A stretch of 9,521 bases of DNA from assembly GCA_005239795.1 (NCBI GenBank), contig SBBH01000091.1:1-9521 (forward strand), written 5' to 3'. The notes under the pieces were generated by a model. The model ran no database searches. It was not told where the DNA came from and was given only the letters and a program-made list of their open reading frames with translations. Source of the stretch: Planctomycetales bacterium. GTDB lineage: Bacteria; Planctomycetota; SBBH01. Positions 7,350-9,521 of the stretch are shown piece by piece. Made by a program: the position numbers and the translations under genes. Within the stretch, counting starts at the first letter, position 1. Each line of letters starts with the position of its first letter.

Positions 7350-8138
7350 TCAACGCGCCGGCGCAGGCGGCGTGGCCGCCGCGCCCACACTGCAATTGTC
7401 GGGATTCGACAGGTATTCCTTGAGGAATGCCGCACATTCATTTGGGGAGAAATGCATGGGCCCCATCCCCCCGGCGTAGGCGATCTTTCCGTCCTTGCCG
7501 ATGACGTAGAGCCGTTCCGGCCAGCCGGCGTAGGCGAGGTTCGCGGCGTCGTTCATGTCGTCCACCAGGGGGGGTATCGAGAATCCCAGATCTTTCATGC
7601 ACCGGCCGGCGACGGCGCGGCGCTCCTCGAGCGTCGTGGGGTCTTGCACTTGGATCTTTTCATTGCCGGGGAGCATCCAGCCGTCCGTGGGGTGCGCCTC
7701 GCGGATGTAGATGACGAAGAACTCCGCCTTGTCCTTCCAGGTCTGGTAGATCTTTTCCAGGCTCACGGCCTGCTTCCTGAAGGGGGGTCAAGTGTAGGAG
7801 CCGAAGAGGAGCACCACCGGCGCTTTCCCCTTGAAGGAGGAAAGTCGCACCGTCCGCTTCCCCTCGGGATCCGACAGCTCGAAATCGGGCGCCGCATCCC
7901 CCGCCTTCGGGGCGGAGGGCTCCCGCTGGCGCATCGCCTCCGTCGCTTCTCTTTGCGTCTTGAACGTGCGTTGAAAGGGACTCTTGGCTTCATTCATCGG
8001 CTCAGTTCCTTTGCTTTCCTGTGTCCTTTGTTTTGTTTCTCTCGTTTCCGGAGGCGGTTCGCAGAGTCCCGGCCGCGAGGCCAACCCCACGGCCGCCGCC
8101 GCCAGAATCAGAACACCTTCCCATCCCGCCAGACGCAT
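7350..8138 (-). CDS. Deiodinase-like thioredoxin-fold selenoprotein with in-frame TGA (Sec117)
   Basis: Two frames, 8138-7788 and 7766-7350, are in the same phase and separated only by the TGA at 7790-7788. Read through, they give one 262-residue protein. Residues 8-26 are a hydrophobic signal-like segment, and 27-75 a polar linker. The thioredoxin-fold domain begins at AGDAAPDFELSDPEGK (79-94), continues with VRLSSFKGKAPVVLLFGSYT (97-116), then U117 and PPF (118-120). The iodothyronine deiodinase family signature IREAHPTDGW is at 145-154, then TTLEERRAVA (168-177), WPERLYVIGKDGKIAY (206-221) and GGMGP (223-227). Animal deiodinases carry Sec at the same place, followed by PPF or similar, and EAHxxDGW downstream. 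Bacterial relatives are presumably redox enzymes acting on unknown substrates. Start: the ATG at 8138 is preceded by AAGGGG and lies 4 nt after the FKBP stop. An internal ATG at 7997 (AAAGGA upstream) would give a 215-residue form lacking the signal. If selenocysteine is not inserted, the product would be a 116-residue truncated protein. The GTG at 7766 lies inside the predicted SECIS loop. Confidence 0.88.
7758..7787 (-). promoter_or_regulatory. Candidate bacterial SECIS hairpin after the Sec codon
   Basis: Downstream of the TGA, 15 nt lead to a perfect 5-bp stem CAGGC/GCCUG (7772-7768 with 7762-7758) closed by the loop CGUGA (7767-7763). The second loop base is G followed by U, 21 nt after the UGA. 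This agrees with the known bacterial SECIS requirements: a short stem-loop inside the coding region, G in the first two loop bases, and placement ~16-37 nt after UGA. The stem is short, and no flanking lower helix is obvious except an alternative UUCAGG/CCUGGAA pairing with a bulge. It would bind SelB carrying Sec-tRNA. Neither selB nor selC is in this window. Confidence 0.6.
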
Positions 8139-8142
8139 CGGG

Positions 8143-8625
8143 CTACCCCTTGATCGCCAACAGTTCCACCTCGAAAATCAACGTGGCGTTGGGCGGAATC
8201 ACTCCCCCCGCTCCGCGCTCGCCGTATCCCAGCCCTGGCGGAATGATGAGCTTGCGCTTCCCCCCCACCTTCATCGTCGCGACCCCTTCGTCCCATCCCT
8301 TGATGACACGACGCAACCCGACGGGAAATTCGAAAGGCTCCTTGCTGTCCACGGAGCTGTCGAATTTGGTGCCGTCGGTGAGCCACCCGGTGTAGTGGAC
8401 CTGGGCGGTCTGCCCGGTCTTTGGAGAGTCGCCTGTCCCGACGACAAGATCCACGTATTGAAGGCCGCTGGCCGTCGTGAGGGTGTCCTTTGAAGCGCTT
8501 TCCTGAGCTGGTTTGGCCATGGACGCTTCCTGTGTTGGGCTGGTCTTCTCTTTGTCGTCACACCCCAGGCCAGCCAGAACCAACCCCGCCGCGGCCAGAG
8601 CGATCATCCAACGCGTCCTGTTCAT
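8143..8625 (-). CDS. FKBP-type peptidyl-prolyl cis-trans isomerase, exported
   Basis: The 160-residue protein has a hydrophobic export signal at residues 7-21 ending at C22 (AGLGC), then a polar linker to ~50, and one complete FKBP domain (52-159). It catalyses cis-trans isomerisation of Xaa-Pro bonds in proteins after export. Active-site residues visible by the FKBP12 pattern are Y78 in VHYTG, F88-D89 in TKFDS, F98/F100, V107-I108 and W111 in VIKGWDEG, and Y134 in LGYGERG, followed by IPPNATLIFEVELL. The cysteine could be lipidated, but position -3 is Gly, not the usual Leu, so lipoprotein status is uncertain. A GGAAAGG site precedes the ATG by ~9 nt. It is the first gene of the minus-strand cluster, and its TAG lies 4 nt before the selenoprotein start. 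The two could share folding or redox duties in the envelope, which is inference from linkage. Confidence 0.95.
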   Translation of the reverse strand: MNRTRWMIALAAAGLVLAGLGCDDKEKTSPTQEASMAKPAQESASKDTLTTASGLQYVDLVVGTGDSPKTGQTAQVHYTGWLTDGTKFDSSVDSKEPFEFPVGLRRVIKGWDEGVATMKVGGKRKLIIPPGLGYGERGAGGVIPPNATLIFEVELLAIKG

Positions 8626-8666
8626 GAAACCCGCCTTTCCTTAAATGAAATCCCCCCTTCGGAATC

Positions 8667-8693
8667 TTTACAAGACGGCAGGACGATTATAAA
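8667..8693 (+). promoter_or_regulatory. Sigma70-like promoter for greA
   Basis: TTTACA (8667-8672, 5 of 6 to consensus) and TATAAA (8688-8693, 5 of 6) are separated by 15 nt, slightly short; ATAAAT one base later gives 16. Transcription would start near 8700, about 30 nt before the greA ATG. It is the only AT-rich stretch in the 105-bp divergent gap. Confidence 0.45.
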
Positions 8694-8713
8694 TTGCCAC
8701 AGTCGAGTCCCAA
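8686..8713 (-). promoter_or_regulatory. Sigma70-like promoter for the FKBP-selenoprotein cluster
   Basis: On the minus strand a perfect TATAAT (8691-8686) lies 16 nt downstream of TTGGGA (8713-8708, 4 of 6 to TTGACA). Transcription would begin near 8680 and leave a 5' leader of ~55 nt before the FKBP ATG. The -10 box overlaps the -10 box of the oppositely directed greA promoter. This is a prediction from consensus only. Confidence 0.5.
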
Positions 8714-8730
8714 GCACTAAAGGAGAACCG

Positions 8731-9207
8731 ATGGAACGAATCCCGATGACCGAGAAGGGGCGCGCCAAGCTTCAGGCCGAACTCAACCACCTGAAAAGCG
8801 TGAAGCGCCCGCAGGTGGCCGAGGACGTGGCGCGCTTTCGCGAGATGGGAGACCTGCGGGAGAACGCCGACTACCACGCCGCGCGGGAGGAGCTCGGGAT
8901 GATCGACGGGAAGATTTCCCAGCTCGAGGGGAAGATCGCCCTGGCCGACATCATCACAAACGACAAGCTCACGGCTGACAGCGTCGTCTTCGGCACGCGC
9001 GTCACCATCCAGGAAGTGGGCGACGACGAGAAGGAGACGTTCGACCTGGTGGGCGAGGGGGAGGCGGACCCCGCCAACAACAAGATCCTCACCACCTCCC
9101 CCCTGGCGCAGGCACTCCTGGCCAAGAAGGTGGGCGAGACCGCCATCTTCAAGGGCCCCCGCCGGACGGTGAAGTACAAGATCCTGAAGATCGCCTTGCA
9201 GGACTGA
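8731..9207 (+). CDS. greA: Transcription elongation factor GreA
   Basis: GreA enters the secondary channel of RNA polymerase and stimulates cleavage of the backtracked transcript so that stalled complexes can resume. The 158-residue length is normal. The N-terminal coiled-coil (about 8-75) carries the tip MGDLRENADYHAAREE (39-54), with D41 and E44, the two acidic residues that coordinate the catalytic magnesium. The C-terminal globular domain (about 80-156) includes FGTRVTIQEV (87-96), SPLAQALLAKKVGE (122-135) and the closing beta strands. AAGGAG sits ~6 nt upstream of the ATG. It diverges from the FKBP gene and is followed after 81 bp by tRNA-Asn on the same strand. No clear intrinsic terminator follows; a small cgcg-aat-cgcg hairpin (9217-9227) has no U-tract. 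Confidence 0.97.
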   Translation: MERIPMTEKGRAKLQAELNHLKSVKRPQVAEDVARFREMGDLRENADYHAAREELGMIDGKISQLEGKIALADIITNDKLTADSVVFGTRVTIQEVGDDEKETFDLVGEGEADPANNKILTTSPLAQALLAKKVGETAIFKGPRRTVKYKILKIALQD

Positions 9208-9249
9208 GAACCCTCCCGCGAATCGCGCCGCGGCTGCCCGGGCGCGAGA

Positions 9250-9279
9250 TTGCAATCGGCACAAGAGTGCCCCTAAAAT
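9250..9279 (+). promoter_or_regulatory. Possible promoter for tRNA-Asn
   Basis: TTGCAA (9250-9255) and TAAAAT (9274-9279, 5 of 6 to TATAAT) are 18 nt apart, with the -10 box ending 9 nt before the mature tRNA. The spacer includes a small perfect hairpin GGCAC-AAGA-GTGCC (9258-9271), which could instead belong to the greA transcript end. Co-transcription with greA is also possible. Confidence 0.35.
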
Positions 9280-9288
9280 CACCCCCGA

Positions 9289-9360
9289 TCCTCGGTAGCT
9301 CAACGGTAGAGCAACCGGCTGTTAACCGGTTGGCTGCAGGTTCGAGTCCTGCCCGAGGAG
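9289..9360 (+). tRNA. tRNA-Asn (anticodon GTT)
   Basis: A complete 72-nt cloverleaf is readable. The acceptor stem TCCTCGG (9289-9295) pairs with CCGAGGA (9353-9359). The D stem is GCTC/GAGC (9298-9301, 9309-9312). The anticodon stem ACCGG/CCGGT (9314-9318, 9326-9330) encloses the loop CTGTTAA with anticodon GTT at 9321-9323. The T stem GCAGG/CCTGC (9336-9340, 9348-9352) carries the loop TTCGAGT. The discriminator base is G9360, as expected for Asn. The 3' CCA is not encoded (GCAC follows), so it must be added after transcription. Confidence 0.97.
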
Positions 9361-9521
9361 CACGCTTCGCCCGGGAGGGCGAAGCGGCCCGAGGGGACAG
9401 GACTCGAAGGGAGGCCGCCGCCCCAAAGGGGTGAGGAGCCCGGGAGGGCGACGAAAGGCGGCCGACCCGGGGTCGCGACGCCGAGCGGGAGCGAGGCGTT
9501 GTGACCGAGTCCTGCCCGAGG
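9343..9521 (+). repeat. Direct repeat of the tRNA-Asn 3' end bounding a structured GC-rich tail
   Basis: The 16-mer cgagtcctgcccgagg from the T-arm and acceptor of tRNA-Asn (9343-9358) recurs exactly at 9506-9521, the last bases of the window. Between them are an inverted copy of the T-arm (caggactcgaa, 9398-9408, complementary to 9341-9351), a second gcccgggagggcga (9369-9382 and 9438-9451), a CCCC-AAA-GGGG hairpin (9421-9431) and the pair ggccgcc/ggcggcc (9413-9419, 9457-9463). No reading frame is recognisable in this tail. Confidence 0.7.
9363..9386 (+). terminator. Strong GC hairpin just after tRNA-Asn
   Basis: A perfect 10-bp stem cgcttcgccc/gggcgaagcg (9363-9372 with 9377-9386) encloses a 4-nt loop and begins 3 nt after the tRNA. 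It could mark the 3' end of the tRNA precursor or aid processing. No U-tract follows, so it is not a standard intrinsic terminator. Confidence 0.35.

Noticed and set aside
7350..7766. Independent gene starting at GTG 7766 with AGGAAG upstream
   Set aside because: It would lack the first half of the thioredoxin fold including the active site, and its start lies within the predicted SECIS. Better explained as the second half of one selenoprotein.
8668..9303. Minus-strand frame opposite greA
   Set aside because: It covers greA in antisense and also the tRNA upstream region; greA has an excellent match and ribosome site.
1..9521. CRISPR array, transposase, integrase or phage genes
   Set aside because: No regularly spaced repeats and no recognisable recombinase in any frame; only short inverted and direct repeats were found.

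Overview
The window is high-GC bacterial DNA in which the coding strand switches. At the left edge is the 3' end of a plus-strand gene for a probable surface protein. Next comes a long minus-strand cluster, read from position 8625 down to 825. At the right are plus-strand greA and a tRNA-Asn gene. No ribosomal or other strong taxonomic marker is present. The very high GC, a 624-residue VLCAD-like acyl-CoA dehydrogenase, a deiodinase-like selenoprotein and a LamG-like surface protein would fit Planctomycetota or another environmental lineage. That is an impression from gene content, not a demonstrated assignment.

The minus-strand cluster in transcription order is: FKBP-type peptidyl-prolyl isomerase (exported, perhaps a lipoprotein); a thioredoxin-fold deiodinase-like protein interrupted by one in-frame TGA; acyl-CoA dehydrogenase; CgeB-like glycosyltransferase; undecaprenyl-diphosphatase (uppP); nucleoside hydrolase; MgtC/SapB-family membrane protein. 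The first three are tightly linked: the FKBP stop is 4 nt from the next start, and the deiodinase-like stop overlaps or lies near the dehydrogenase start. The glycosyltransferase and uppP are 1 nt apart, which suggests a cell-envelope polysaccharide pair.

The main discovery is the second gene. Two adjacent reading frames that would usually be called separately (8138-7788 and 7766-7350) lie in the same frame, divided only by a TGA. Read as selenocysteine, that TGA falls in the active site GSYT-U-PPF of an iodothyronine-deiodinase-like domain, with the family signature EAHPTDGW downstream. A small hairpin with a G at the second loop position sits 15 nt after the TGA, as expected for a bacterial SECIS. 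This is most likely one 262-residue selenoprotein, or 215 residues from an internal start.

Other points of interest are: overlapping divergent promoters between the FKBP gene and greA; a 210-bp block with terminal inverted repeats filling the gap between two convergent genes; a 16-bp exact copy of the tRNA-Asn 3' end that stops exactly at the window end; a low-complexity segment that probably makes the glycosyltransferase start uncertain; and a nucleoside hydrolase with clearly lower GC and a Tyr in place of the usual catalytic His.
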